64,000 nt of DNA, from contig NC_054572.1 of the NCBI RefSeq assembly GCF_017654505.1, forward strand, positions 2,816,083 through 2,880,082, given 5' to 3'. This document shows positions 1 to 12,293 of the stretch, piece by piece. Origin of the DNA: Polyodon spathula. Lineage: Eukaryota; Chordata; Actinopteri; Acipenseriformes; Polyodontidae. How positions within the stretch are numbered: position 1 is the stretch's first letter; each line of letters starts with the position of its first letter. A program made the position numbers and the translations under genes. Below the pieces are notes generated by a model. That model ran no database searches. It was given only the letters and a program-made list of their open reading frames with translations, and was not told where the DNA came from.

Positions 1-1010
1 GGTCGATAAAGTAATGAGCAGTGCTTTCACACATTAGGAACGGTGTGTCGTTTTTGTAATGAGGGTGACATGCACAGGACAGAAGCATAGCAATTATCAA
101 ACATTCAGCGACAAGAACAAGAAAAGCAATCACCAGTGTGATCTTTAAAAAATAATTATATTGAAATGACGTTAGAATAAAAGGCAATTATCTTGTCAAG
201 TGCATTTTCTTAAAGTGAATATCAGTTATTGTTTTAAATAAAGTGTATCTTTAAATGAATTGTGCTGGTTGTCTCAGAAACAAAAGAATAACAAGTCAAG
301 TATATAAATAATACACACTGTTACAAAGACATAAGGCTAGTCTGGAGCCAATTACTAGTCACAAGAACGCATAACCTAGCAAAGTGAGGTATTCTGTGTG
401 ATATCTACTTGCAGTTTTTCCCAGTCGCTTTTATACATTTCTTGAAACAGTTGTGCTACTTTCTCAAAACAGTTAACACAACACTCAAAACTGAAACACA
501 GTTTGCAAAATACCACATTTCATTGGCAAATTGCCCCAGTGCTCTCAAGATAACAAATATATGTCACAAAATGAAATAAGTACATCAAAACAACACAATT
601 TGTCATCTAATGAAAAGCTCACATTATTAGCCATTTCACAACGGTACAATAAATACTAAATACAAACATGTTTAAGTGCATACTCTCTATGCCTTTGTCA
701 TCCTTTTTGATTTGTGTAAAAAACAAAACATGTCACCTTTACAGTAAGAGTGACATACATTTTCTTTCAGTGGACTTAACCCAAAAATAACTCAGACAGT
801 GGACAACTTTTACGCTCAAGAGCAGACAATGAGAATTATTATTACAACAAAAAAGTAGTTTATTCATTTCTTCCATTTTTTTAGAGGTACCTGCTAACAG
901 TAAATCATAGCACTCATAAAGATACAGCTGCACCAAAGAATACAGTGAAGAGAAATAAACATGGAATATAATGAAATAGTAACTTTACTCAAACATGACT
1001 ATTTGTTTAT
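1..1010. other. No gene seen
   Basis: AT-rich sequence without a recognisable coding frame, RNA gene or long repeat. The 65-codon frame at 739-936 resembles nothing I know. Confidence 0.5.
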
Positions 1011-1017
1011 TCTATAT

Positions 1018-1590
1018 CACGCCTTTGATTTCTGTCAGGCCACGCGTTCTCATCAACATCACATCGAATAGTTTTCCTCGCAATAGGGACAAAACGTCTT
1101 GCATGACAGAGCCATCCTTGACAAGCGTCTGCTGTGATGGCCTGACAAGCGGCATTCATGGAATCTAGCTGTGTCATTTGGTCATGAGGACAATGATCCT
1201 ACACCTTCCATCGCCAGGCGGAGAAAGACTCCTCTATGGGGTTCAGGAACGGAGAGTATGGTGGGAGGAACACCATTGAGAGACGTGGATGAGCTTCAAG
1301 TCTCTCCCTAACAAGAGAAGAGCGGCGGAACCTAACATTGTCCCACATTGCAACAAAGTTTGTCAACTGTGGCCCCCTCCAGTCCTCTCTCCTTTAGGCG
1401 TACAAGACTATTGTACTTCGTATCTAAAAACGCAAGCAGACATGTTGAGTTGCAGGGGCCAATGGTGGGGTTATGGGAAACAACACCATTCCTGGAGATA
1501 GCACCACCCGTGGAAATATTTCCTCCTCGTTGAACAGGTACATCAACTGTGGCTCGGTGACCAATGACATAGAATACAGAAATGCATGGT
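1018..1590 (-). pseudogene. Decayed IS630/Tc1-mariner-like transposase
   Basis: Minus-strand translation gives pieces of a DDE_3 (IS630-type) transposase: YVIGHRATVDVPVQRGGN (about 1510-1572), then WDNVRFRRSSLVRERLEAHP and LSMVFLPPYSPFLNPIEE (about 1225-1355), then DQMTQLDSMNAACQAITADA and finally IRCDVDENAWPDRNQR (about 1020-1065). The PPYSPFLNPIE block is the catalytic Glu region of the family. An in-frame TAG at 1199-1201 after AWRWKV, and frame changes around 1400-1470, show it is dead. Such proteins are common as transposon remnants in fish genomes. Confidence 0.78.
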
Positions 1591-2159
1591 CACTTACCTA
1601 TTCTTATTCCTGGAGATTCGAATGATTGATTCCACTGGGGAGCTGCTAAGATTCGGCTGTACCCTCTGCCCAGCGTCTCTCGTCATGGAATTGACTGCTT
1701 TCCGTTGCACACAGATGTTTTGATTTTGATTAACAAGACTCAATCAAATGCATTTTGTGTCACATGTTGAGACTTGCATTTAGTGTTTTGCAAAAATGTG
1801 TTTAAGATTTGCATTTTGTGTGAAAAGAACCATAAATGATTTTATACAAAAAAAAACAAAAAAAACAACCCAGTTCTGGTTGAGCAGGTTTTGGTGTTGA
1901 TGGCTTTGAACACAGTTTCATTAACATTGATTTAGAAATCAAGAAAAACTGTAATTCATTAGTGATTATGAGCAAAATAATGACTGAACGCCAGCACACT
2001 GTATAGTAATTGACAGGAAAGGAAATCTTGAAGCAAACTTCTGATAAATCCTGACTCTAACAAAGCCCTTTTCTAATCCAGCTGGGCTTTCTTTGCTTCG
2101 TAAACTAACGAGCCAAACTAATTTACATACATACTGAAATAGAACTGACCTCCAACATA

Positions 2160-2295
2160 AGGTGACCATATGGCTCCATATTCAGAAGGACAGTTTTGGA
2201 TAGTTCAGGCATTTCAACTCACAATCCAATGCAATAGGCTGAGTTGAAAATCCTGAACTGTCCCAAAGTGTCCCGCATGGTCCATATGGTCACCT
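2160..2295. mobile_element. 136-bp hairpin MITE with TA target duplication
   Basis: Perfect 14-bp terminal inverted repeats (AGGTGACCATATGG at 2160-2173 and its complement at 2282-2295) are flanked by TA on both sides (2158-2159, 2296-2297). The palindrome extends inward (ACAGTTTTGGA / CAGTTCAGG and TTTCAACTCA arms) to a loop near 2222-2240. A TA duplication is the mark of Tc1/mariner-class transposases. Confidence 0.8.
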
Positions 2296-2390
2296 TACTC
2301 CAGCAGCATCTAATGATTGACACATCCCTCATGGCTTCTCTTTAGGGTTATATTGACATCTTCATTTTCTCATCTTTAGTTCCTTAGCTC

Positions 2391-2528
2391 TGTGTGTGTG
2401 TGTGTGTGTGTTTGTGTGTGCCTGTGTGTGTGTGTGTGTGTGTGTGTGTCTGTGTGTGTGTGTGTCTCTGTGTGTGTGTGTGTGTGTGTGTGTCTGTGTC
2501 TCTGTGTGTGTGTGTGTGTGTGTGTGTG
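2391..2528. repeat. (TG)n microsatellite, interrupted
   Basis: About 138 bp of TG repeats interrupted by TC, CC and TT variants. Open frames on both strands are by-products. Immediately after it, a short segment (about 2530-2575) recurs at 2593-2636 (aataatacacaata.cancacaacacagttatatagtct). Confidence 0.95.
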
Positions 2529-2639
2529 TACCTCAATAATACACAATAACAACACAACACAGTTATATAGTCTATACATTTTATCAAAGTGAGTTCAATA
2601 ATACACAATAGCAGCACAACACAGTTATATAGTCTACAC

Positions 2640-3184
2640 TGTAATACGGTACAGAAGTGAAAAAGTTAATTAGTGTCAAAATAATCAGTGCATGAAGTTT
2701 AGCAATGGATAATATTCAGGTAATGCTTCAGCTTCAATGTGACAGGTCAATTATTAGTAAAAGCAAGCATTCAACGTTTATATTTGTCTTTCTATAATAA
2801 TAGCAAGGCTCTTAAATCAATAATCACATAGCATGAATAAAACATGTAGAAAGGATAACTGTTTGAATATATAAATATATACGAGTCAGGTTAATGATCA
2901 AAATACAAACTCAGTAAATTTTAATTAACAGGATATTATAAAATCGCAATCAATTGTTAGCAATCTGTTGTTTAATTATCTATATCCCTTAATTAGAATT
3001 CACGGCACCTAAACTTAACACCCATTATATTCTTATTCATTCTGTATTTATTCTAGCACCAATTTCAATAAAGCAGATTGCTTCAATTATTTCCACTCTG
3101 TCTGACTATGAAATTATTTCAATCAGCTTTTACACTAGTCCCTGATTTATACAGTACAGCGACTTATGGCCACACCCTGTTACT

Positions 3185-3258
<74 letters not shown>

Positions 3259-4640
3259 TTTTACAAGTATTACAGTCCCACATGCAGATTCTGTTAAATC
3301 TCTCTATTAGTTGAACTGGGAATACTCAATGTTTGTCTTGCAGAGTGGATGCAGGGTACTAGTCAATGGCTGTGGATCCACTTGCATCAGAGGCTGGCTT
3401 GCAGTAGACTGTGTCTGTATTACTGGACAGACAAACCCAGTCTCACTCAATGTCTGGTGAGAATCTCTTACTGTAAATTGGACCCGTGCCAGCAGGTCAC
3501 ATAGTTCATTACTTCATTGCTCAACGTTTGTTGACCTTTCTCCTCTTTCTTCGATGGCGATTCAGTTGGTCAAGGTCTCTTTACGTCTTTTTGTATTTGT
3601 TTCTTACAATTTTAACCCCATTCTGGGGTGTTATTTTTGAATATTGCAGAGAGATATTCGGTTAGGCTGTAGTCCGCTGCTCTCTTCTTCTCTGACTTTG
3701 CTTTGCTTTGCTTGCTTGTTTTGATAGCCATATCCTATTCTCTGGCTTATTCGTTCATGTTCGGAGCTGTTAAAAGCAGGGTTGCAGTTCAAGATGTTAC
3801 GCCTGTTCTTCCCTTTTTTCTGACTGACTACACTAGAACAAAGAACATCTCCTTCCTTAATTAGAAATATTCCTTTAGCAACATTCGCCCTTGACAACCA
3901 GGCGCTTCCATGCTTGCCTAGCACTTATTTATTCAGAGGCATATTTCAGCCTCAGGAATTCAGGAGAGCCTGTCTCCCCCCAAAACTTATCGGTGTTACC
4001 ATGGTGACCAGGCCATTTCATTATTTATAACCTCAAATTGTCATGGCGACCAAGGGCCTATTCTCTCCAGCCTACACTGTTACAAACTTCTCTTTTTCTT
4101 TCTTGTGCTAGATCATCACAGCAAGTTTAACCTTTTAAATACATTTTCGGTCCTACATGACAGTATCCAGCCAGGTGCCATCATTCAGGTCCCTTATAAA
4201 AGTTTAACACAGTATTTTTGCACAGTCTTGTAACCTTCCGTCCCTTATTAATTAAATAATCAAGAAACGGGATTACAATTACAGTAGCGTGTTTCTGCCA
4301 GCACCTTTAACTAACCGTGAAGGTCTGGTGCAAATGAGGAGACCTTTGATGAGGGCAACAAGTCAAGGCAACAACACAGAGGTGCAAACTCAAACTGGTT
4401 CGTTCTTATTGTACAAAAGCTAAAATCAATGTATAAACATGCAAGCTAATTTATCTGTAATTATGCTGAATAAAAGTCATAAAGAGTTTTAATAAATGTG
4501 GGGATGCTGGCTCTAACAAAACACAGCAATGAATAAAAATAAATAATAATAACCAAAAACGCAACTAAAATAATAAAGTTTTACCATGATTTCATTGTGT
4601 ATTTTGCTTTACAACATATTTTCATTTTTGTTTTACCAAG
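2640..4640. other. No gene seen; (CT)n at 3188-3256 and possible LTR debris
   Basis: A 69-bp pure CT tract lies at 3188-3256. The stretch 3300-4280 has a 97-codon minus-strand frame (3631-3924) I do not recognise. Around 3998-4080 two imperfect copies of a TCATGGTGACCAGGGCC-like phrase occur, and on the minus strand TGTAACAGTG...TTATAAATAA would resemble an LTR start and TATA box. This is too weak to call. Confidence 0.4.
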
Positions 4641-4649
4641 GTTTCACGC

Positions 4650-5075
4650 ATGTTACGTATATATGTGTATGTGATATTACTCCTTGACACCATGCAGTTC
4701 ATATACGAAAGTGACGACTTTGACAATGAATTTAAACAAGTATATATATATCACTTTAAACCATAGTATCTCGATGTTCAATTGTGGCTTTATATAATGC
4801 AAATGTTTATATGCTTTAACAACAACGAATGCCTTTGTGACGTACGATATACAAAATGTTACGAAAGTATACACGAAATGTTACTTTGTATATATATACC
4901 GGAAATGGGTACGAAAGTAAATGTTACGTATATATGCGAAATGTACAAAAGTGACACGAAATGTTATACTTACATATACGATATATATACGAAATGGGTA
5001 TAATGTATAAGTAACACGAATGTTACGTATTATATATTGATATATGAAAGTTATACGAAAGATGTTTGACGGGTG
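4650..5075. repeat. Degenerate AT-rich repeat with recurring ACGAAA words
   Basis: The words acgaaatg, acgaaagt and gttacgtatata recur at least eight times with irregular spacing in otherwise AT-rich DNA. No coding sense is visible. Confidence 0.6.
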
Positions 5076-5118
5076 CTATACAATTATAGTATAATGAAAA
5101 CACGATATATATAATTTA

Positions 5119-5255
5119 CCATGTTTTCACTGTGCTTTACAATGCATATATATGTTTTACCATGCTTTCATTGTGCTTTACAATGCATATATATGTTTTA
5201 CCATGCTTTCACTGTGCTTTACAATGCATATATATGTTTTACCATGCTTTCACTG
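5119..5255. repeat. 41-bp tandem repeat, about 3.3 copies
   Basis: Unit ccatgctttcactgtgcttt plus acaatgcatatatatgtttt plus a. It is nearly identical between copies. Its motif (ttttaccatgctttca...gtgcttt) is also found singly elsewhere in the window. Confidence 0.92.
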
Positions 5256-5326
5256 TGCTGTAATCCACTTGGCTCAGATTTTTCTAAAGGAAGCATTTAT
5301 AAGGGGCGCCACAGTTGCAACCTTGC

Positions 5327-5647
5327 TTTGCACTTTACATTAAGCATCTCTAATTACTGTGTATTTGAATAGTAGTTTCTCAGTAAATACATGTGTAATT
5401 ACACTTCAGTTAATATATTATGCATGATATAACCCAAACCCTAACTCGAAACCTAACCCTCACCCCCCTAATCCTCACCCTTTTCTGATACAATTGTGTG
5501 CTTACATATATCGTGCAAAAAGATCTACATATTGGCAGATTGTAACTGTGCATAACAGCATTGTAATGATGTGTAAGTACACATGTATTTACTAAGTAAC
5601 TACTATGCAAATACACAGTAATTAAAGACACTTCATGAAGTGTTATT
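5327..5647. mobile_element. Palindromic MITE, family P, copy 1
   Basis: The left arm (ctctaattactgtgtatttg...agtaaatacatgtgtaattacac) is complementary to the right arm (gtgtaagtacacatgtatttactaagtaactac...cacagtaattaaagacactt). Ends carry gcactttacat and its complement. The centre holds a CCTAACCC-like stretch. The same family occurs at 22035, 27495 and probably 34039. Confidence 0.75.
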
Positions 5648-6092
5648 GAATGTCCAATGGAAATCTTGTTGTGCATTGTCTGGTTCCTCCACTTGGCAGC
5701 TTATTGCTCTGCTGATTTTTTTCCACAGTAGCACAGCAAAGTTGACAGGTGAATTTAAAGCCCTTATATACTTTAGACTGTTTTTACTGAAACAACTATT
5801 CTAACATTGCAATGGAACTTGTTGTTTCATGATTAATTAATGAGAACATTGATGAAGTTTTGCTGAGAAAAGAAAAAAATATTTGTTATAATTATTCAGT
5901 AGCCAAGTTTAATCAGTGCATGTCAACCTGAATTGCTTATCTGACAGCACATTAAATACAGTTGCTGTACTCATCTGACATGTGGCATAAAATACTGTCT
6001 ACACCACGCAATGAAGCAACTTAATTGGATAAGTCCTGTGACAGAGCTGGAATGCAAACTGGATTTTTTGTTTAAGATTAAGATGAGTTCCT

Positions 6093-6470
6093 TAGGCAAT
6101 GCAATCTGTCCCCTTGGCAATGCAATCTGTCCCCTTGGCAATGCAATCTGTCCCCTTGGTAATGCAATCTGTCCCCTTGGCAATGCAATCTGTCCGCTTG
6201 GCAATGCAATCCGTACCCTTGGAAGTGCAATCCGTCCCCTTGGCAATGCAATCTGTCTCCTTGGAAATGCAATCAGTCCCCTTGGCAATGCAATCTGTCC
6301 CCTTGGCAATGAAATCTGTCCCCTTGGCAATGCAATCTATCTCCTGTAGGCAATGCAATCTGTCTCCATTAGGCAATGCAATCTGTCTCCATTAGGCAAT
6401 GCAATCTGTCCCCTTGGCAATGCAATCTGTCCCCTTTAGGCAATGCAATCTGTCCCCTTTAGGTAATGCA
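6093..6470. repeat. 21-bp minisatellite, about 17 copies
   Basis: Unit ggcaatgcaatctgtccccttg-like, 21 bp. The last units are extended by TA or CAT (about 24 bp). Because 21 is a multiple of 3, several frames on both strands stay open; no frame has coding character. Confidence 0.95.
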
Positions 6471-6479
6471 CATTCTGCT

Positions 6480-7280
6480 ATTCGTAATGTGATCTTCAAA
6501 GTTTTTGTCTCATTATTTATGGAAAGAGAATTTGAAATCCTCTACCTTCATGATTCGAAAACAAAGCCCTTGTGTTACTTTGATGCGTTAATCACAGATT
6601 GGGAATCATGGTAGTTACAAGTTTGCCCTTATTGTGTCTTGTTTAACTTTAACACTTTTACATCCAATCTTTACAGGGCTCACTGACAAGGTCCCCTGTT
6701 GTAGATATCACATCTTATATGGCTGTTACTTTCAGGCCATATAAGATCCTTTCAAGATGGATCTAAAGCTCTAAAAAAGCATAACATTTAAAGATATCTC
6801 ATCTGCACTTTTGCAATTATTATTCTCCCAGTGTAGTCCACTGCTTTCCATCAGATTTCCAGCATTGTCATATTCTGGAAAATGCCACTTACATGCATGG
6901 TACATTTGTATGGATATATAACTATCTGTTTCCCTTGCTTCTAGTATCTGCTTACCACGCTTTACTACAAACCCATTTAAAAAGCTGACAATTACATGAA
7001 TGACTGCTTCACCCTGAAGCACCGATGAACTCATTTGGGCTCTTATGGAGCTGACACCAGCTTATGATACAACAACTAGATGGTGTTTGCAGGATGAACA
7101 GTAAAAAGGCATGTGAAAGACCCTGAGAGACCTGTATTCAATGATCGATTCCTGTTGGCATTACACACTCCTGCCGTTCTCATTAACAAAGGAAATAATC
7201 AGCTGGCACAGATGCATCGGGATTCAAGGTGCTTTTCCTTTTCAGCGTTATAAAGAATAACAAGCTTCTAAATAAGCTGG
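6480..7280. other. No gene seen
   Basis: Unique-looking sequence between two minisatellites. The 87-codon minus-strand frame at 6771-7034 is not recognised. Confidence 0.5.
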
Positions 7281-7285
7281 TGCTC

Positions 7286-8232
7286 TCAATCAATTACTCT
7301 ACACACCACTGCACAAAGACCTGTGTGAGCTGACTGCAGAGCTCAATCAATTACTCTACACAACACTGCACAAAGACCTGTGTGAGCTGACTGTTTGCAG
7401 AGCTCAATCAATTACTCTACACACCACTGCACAAAGACCTGTGTGAGCTGACTGCAGAGCTCAATCAATTACTCTACACAACACTGCACAAAGGCCTGTG
7501 TGAGCTGACTGCAGAGCTCAATCAATTACTCTACACAACACTGCACAAAGACCTGTGTGAGCTGACTGTTTGCAGAGCTCAATCAATTACTCTACACAAC
7601 ACTGCACAAAGACCTGTGTGAGCTGACTGTTTGCAGAGCTCAATCAATTACTCTACACACCACTGCACAAAGACCTGTGTGAGCTGACTGCAGAGCTCAA
7701 TCAATTACTCTACACAACACTGCACAAAGACCTGTGTGAGCTGACTGCAGAGCTCAATCAATTACTCTACACACCACTGCACAAAGACCTGTGTGAGCTG
7801 ACTGTTTGCAGAGCTCAATCAATTACTCTACACACCACTGCACAAAGACCTGTGTGAGCTGACTGCAGAGCTCAATCAATTACTCTACACAACACTGCAC
7901 AAAGGCCTGTGTGAGCTGACTGCAGAGCTCAATCAATTACTCTACACACCACTGCACAAAGACCTGTGTGAGCTGACTGTTTGCAGAGCTCAATCAATTA
8001 CTCTACACACCACTGCACAAAGACCTGTGTGAGCTGACTGTTTGCAGAGCTCAATCAATTACTCTACACACCACTGCACAAAGACCTGTGTGAGCTGACT
8101 GTTTGCAGAGCTCAATGAATTACTCTACACACCACTGCACAAAGGCCTGTGTGATCTAACTGTTTGCAGAGCTCAATCAATTACTCTACACACCACTGCA
8201 CAAAGGCCTGTGTGATCTGGCTGCTTGCAGAG
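7286..8232. repeat. 57/61-bp satellite-like array, about 16 copies
   Basis: Unit ctcaatcaattactctacac, then accactgcacaaagacctgt, then gtgagctgactgcagag. Units come in a 57-bp form and a 61-bp form with an added TTTG before cagag, and in ACCAC/AACAC and AAAGACC/AAAGGCC variants. The last two units are the most diverged (gtgatct). Variants alternate in a pattern suggesting multi-unit duplications. Confidence 0.95.
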
Positions 8233-8551
8233 TTGCTAAACAGGCTTTAGACTTGAGTTACTGATGCATTCATCTATCAGGTCTTGACAGACGGGTTTTA
8301 ACATGTGCTGATTTCTGGTTCAAGGTTGCAGAGAATAATAAAACTGATAAACAATATGAGTGGTGTCACATATATATGTTTATTGGTATAGCGTAGAATA
8401 GACAATTGTATTGAACAGAGTCATGTCACTCTGGGCTACAGTGAGATTGCCTGGGGCCCACAAAAAACTGGCACCGGCCCTGTGTCTGGAATATTCTGGG
8501 ATGTGCTTTGATCAGTTACTGAACAGATGGTATTATTAGAAGAGTTTTAGA

Positions 8552-8622
<71 letters not shown>

Positions 8623-9482
8623 CAATGTCCTGAAATACACAACAGATTATAATAAAATCAAGGCTTTCTAATCAGATGGCATAACCTTTTTTCAGTTCTC
8701 TGGGGCCTGCATAAATGATACTGCGAGTGTCAATTTCTTTTTTTGTCATCAAGCTGGAAATACACAGTTGCTTTTTTTTTGTCTCGGCACAAAGGGAAAA
8801 GGCAGTTTTCACACCCGAGGAAGCTATTAGTATTCAACAGGAGCCTCCCTGATAGTTCAAAACTCCATCTGCTGTTACAGGAATTCTCATATATTCTGTG
8901 TCTCTCATAATAGACTGTAAAGTGTGAGCAGTAAGGTGCAAGACTGCATTAGCAGGGAGTTCAAGAGCAGTGCAGCATTGTCCCTGCTGAACCATAAAGA
9001 TGAAGAGGAATTAGAGTTAGAATTAGTTTCATTCATGCATCAGCCCTTCCAAACGGTAGCCCTTAGTACCCTAACACATTGACTTGAGGGCTGCCAGCCA
9101 ATCTAAGTATAAAAGTAGACAGGATATTGAAATGTATGTATGCACCTATTTTTTTATATGTGATATATAGTAGTTTGAAGAGAAGGAAGTCCTACAGCTA
9201 GCAAAGCTTGAACAAAGTCAGTGCAAACTCTGGAAGAATGTAATAACCTGACACCATCAGATTTGATTTCAGTGGGATATTGGACATGGTTGTGGGGCTG
9301 AGGTAGCTACACAATAGACAGACAGAGTAGGAATCACACATCTAAACAATGTGCTGCCCTTGATAAACTTTTTCACAGTTAACACAATAGACAATAAACC
9401 AGCACTTAAAGAGAGCTGTACCCTTGTCAGCCTTGTCCCCTCTCTCTCTTCCCAGTACAGAGTCATCAGAGCTGTTCCATTG
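8233..9482. other. No gene seen; (AT)n at 8555-8620
   Basis: Contains a pure AT microsatellite of about 66 bp at 8555-8620. Otherwise nothing recognisable. Confidence 0.5.
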
Positions 9483-9484
9483 TC

Positions 9485-9842
<358 letters not shown>

Positions 9843-10474
9843 TGTGACAGAGTAGCTGTCTAGCGTGTGGGTGCGTGCATTCTCTGCTGAGTGACAGGCA
9901 GGAGATTGAGACGGAGGGTGAGGTTGATACACCCCCCGCAGGCGAACAGGTTTATTTACATATCAACACATTGAACAGCTCATCTAATACTACCAGAAAT
10001 GGCAGCACACGAAGCACATACAACGCAGTGTACGAAAACTTTGGTGGGTCTACAATCTCTGAACTAATCTTCTCTCTTCAATAATAAACAAACTCCCACC
10101 TTTCTTTCACTCTTCTGTATCCAACCCTCATTTTGGTTCACCCCCCCCCCCCTCTCTCTCTGTCTCTCTCACTCACTCACTCACTTACACGCACAGACAC
10201 ACACACACATTGGTGAATTTCAGCTTCTTCACCCCAGTTGGCTTTGGTTTTGCAGCAGCCCTGAGGTGAATAAATGGAACCTTTTTATACATGACGCCCC
10301 GCTGGAACACACCTACCTGCTGATTAGATTCCACACCTGGTAATCACACACAGCAGGCAGGCTCTCCCAGGAGCGTCAGGTACTTCATTAATTAATTACA
10401 AAAAACACACACTGTTTAAAATGTACATTTACGCAAAAACCCCTCTTCATGCGCAGGGCTCCTGTCCTGCCACA
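9843..10474. mobile_element. Possible solo LTR or other interspersed element
   Basis: The segment begins TGTGACAGAG and ends CCTGTCCTGCCACA, a TG...CA arrangement with imperfectly complementary ends. It contains AATAAA near 10084, and a C/CT/CA low-complexity stretch at 10140-10210. Flanking 5-mers agree at only 3 of 5 positions, so a target duplication is not shown. No coding. Confidence 0.3.
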
Positions 10475-11648
10475 GCGCTGTACACACTTCCATTAGTGTC
10501 AGGCAATTTACAAAGTAGCAAAATGCATAGGTTTACAAATTTAAAAAAACTTCAATTGTAAGCACAACTCGCTTTCGCTTTCCTGTTGCCATTTTGCATT
10601 AGCGCTGCACATGTGGGCTTGATCATGACAGATGAGATGGGCGGACACACACAGGATTGCTGTATGTATTTTTATAAATGTTTTGTATTGCTGCTGCACG
10701 CTGCTGTTCTTTGAGAAAGGGTTTAAAGAAACAACATCCCCACATCTTGTTATAAAAGATCACAGCCTCGTTAATGGCCCAGTGCAATTAGTCTTTAATT
10801 ACTCTTTAAAGCCATGCCTGCTGGTGCAACTTTGTCAAGGGCTCAACATATCTGCAAAAGAGAATCCAACACATTCATTCATCCTGGTCACTGGTTACTT
10901 AAAACATATTAATGACTTTTGACAAACGTCTTCGTGTGACGCTACCTCATCAGCTGTTCTAGATCATCCAATTAACACCATCCTCGCTTCTATCAGGTCT
11001 TTGTGACCAGACCCCTAATGCACTAATTTGACATATGTGGATAGTACAATCCTTGGAGGGGTGAGATATGTAGTATATTATGGTAATGGTATAGCTATTA
11101 TTTTTTATGCCCTACACTGGTTACCTGCGTAGTGTTTCCTCATTCCTTGTTTTTGTAGGCCCATCATTCTCCCTGTCAGATGCGATCCAAGATTAAGGTT
11201 CCTTCTCTGACCCAGAAAACCATGAAACAATGAAAATCAATGCATCACACCCCCTGTGAGCAGAGTCCAGGTGTGGGCTCATTCATCACACCCTCCCTCT
11301 GGGATTGCATTAGCTGGACTGCATGTAGAATATGAAGAGCAGCAAACCCCTGACAGAGTCCAGCCTCCTGCACAGTGAGATTGCACAGTATCTGGAGCTT
11401 CAGTCAATGAAAACATTGGGAACAGGCTTTATTTGTGTAGTTTGCTAAAATATGAAGAAGTGCAGCAAAAACTAAAACAAAAAACACAGTGTTATGAAGT
11501 GCTTTGGTATCTTTTGGCAATGATTAACAACAGATTCAAAGAGGTAGGGAGAGGTATAGTTATGAGATTTAGAGTGGTGTTGTTGAGCTGTTAAGATTAA
11601 GATTCACCTCCGCTTGGACATTAAAATGAAGCACAAGATCTTTGTGAG
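10475..11648. other. No gene seen
   Basis: Includes a 96-codon plus frame at 10632-10922 that matches nothing I know. No element ends detected. Confidence 0.45.
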
Positions 11649-12293
11649 CTGCAGTCTGCTGGCACTGCCTCCCTGTGACTGCAGTCTGCCTGCACTGCCT
11701 CCCTGTGACTGCAGTCTGCCTCCCTGTGACTGCAGTCTGCCTGCACTGCCTCTCTGTGACTGCAGTCTGCCTGCACTGCCTCCCTGTGACTGCAGTCTGC
11801 CTGCACTGCCTCCCTGTGACTGCAGTCTGCCTGCACTGCCTCCCTGTGACTGCAGTCTGCCTGCACTGCCTCCCTGTGACTGCAGTCTGCCTGCACTGCC
11901 TCCCTGTGACTGCAGTCTGCCTGCACTGCCTCCCTGTGACTGCAGTCTGCCTGCACTGCCTCCCTGTGACTGCAGTCTGCCTGCACTGCCTCCCTGTGAC
12001 TGCAGTCTGCCTGCACTGCCTCCCTGTGACTGCAGTCTGCCTGCACTGCCTCCCTGTGACTGCAGTCTGCCTGCACTGCCTCCCTGTGACTGCAGTCTGC
12101 CTGCACTGCCTCCCTGTGACTGCAGTCTGCCTGCACTGCCTCCCTGTGACTGCAGTCTGCCTGCACTGCCTCCCTGTGACTGCAGTCTGCCTCCCTGTGA
12201 CTGCAGTCTGCCTGCACTGCCTCCCTGTGACTGCAGTCTGCCTGCACTGCCTCTCTGTGACTGCAGTCTGCCTGCACTGCCTCCCTGTGACTG
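11649..12293. repeat. 30-bp GC-rich minisatellite, about 21 copies
   Basis: Unit tgcagtctgcctgcactgcc plus tccctgtgac. Two units are shortened to 18 bp, one near each end. Homogeneity is extreme: most units are identical. The 30-bp period keeps at least two frames on each strand open (up to 262 codons), producing CSLPALPPCD-type or REAVQADCSH-type peptides that are artefacts of the period. Confidence 0.97.

Noticed and set aside
3631..3924. 97-codon minus-strand frame beside an LTR-like phrase
   Set aside because: No recognisable gag, pol or other domain; the LTR evidence is too thin.
7286..8232. CRISPR-like appearance (regular repeats)
   Set aside because: Units are contiguous without unique spacers, in a vertebrate genome; it is a minisatellite.
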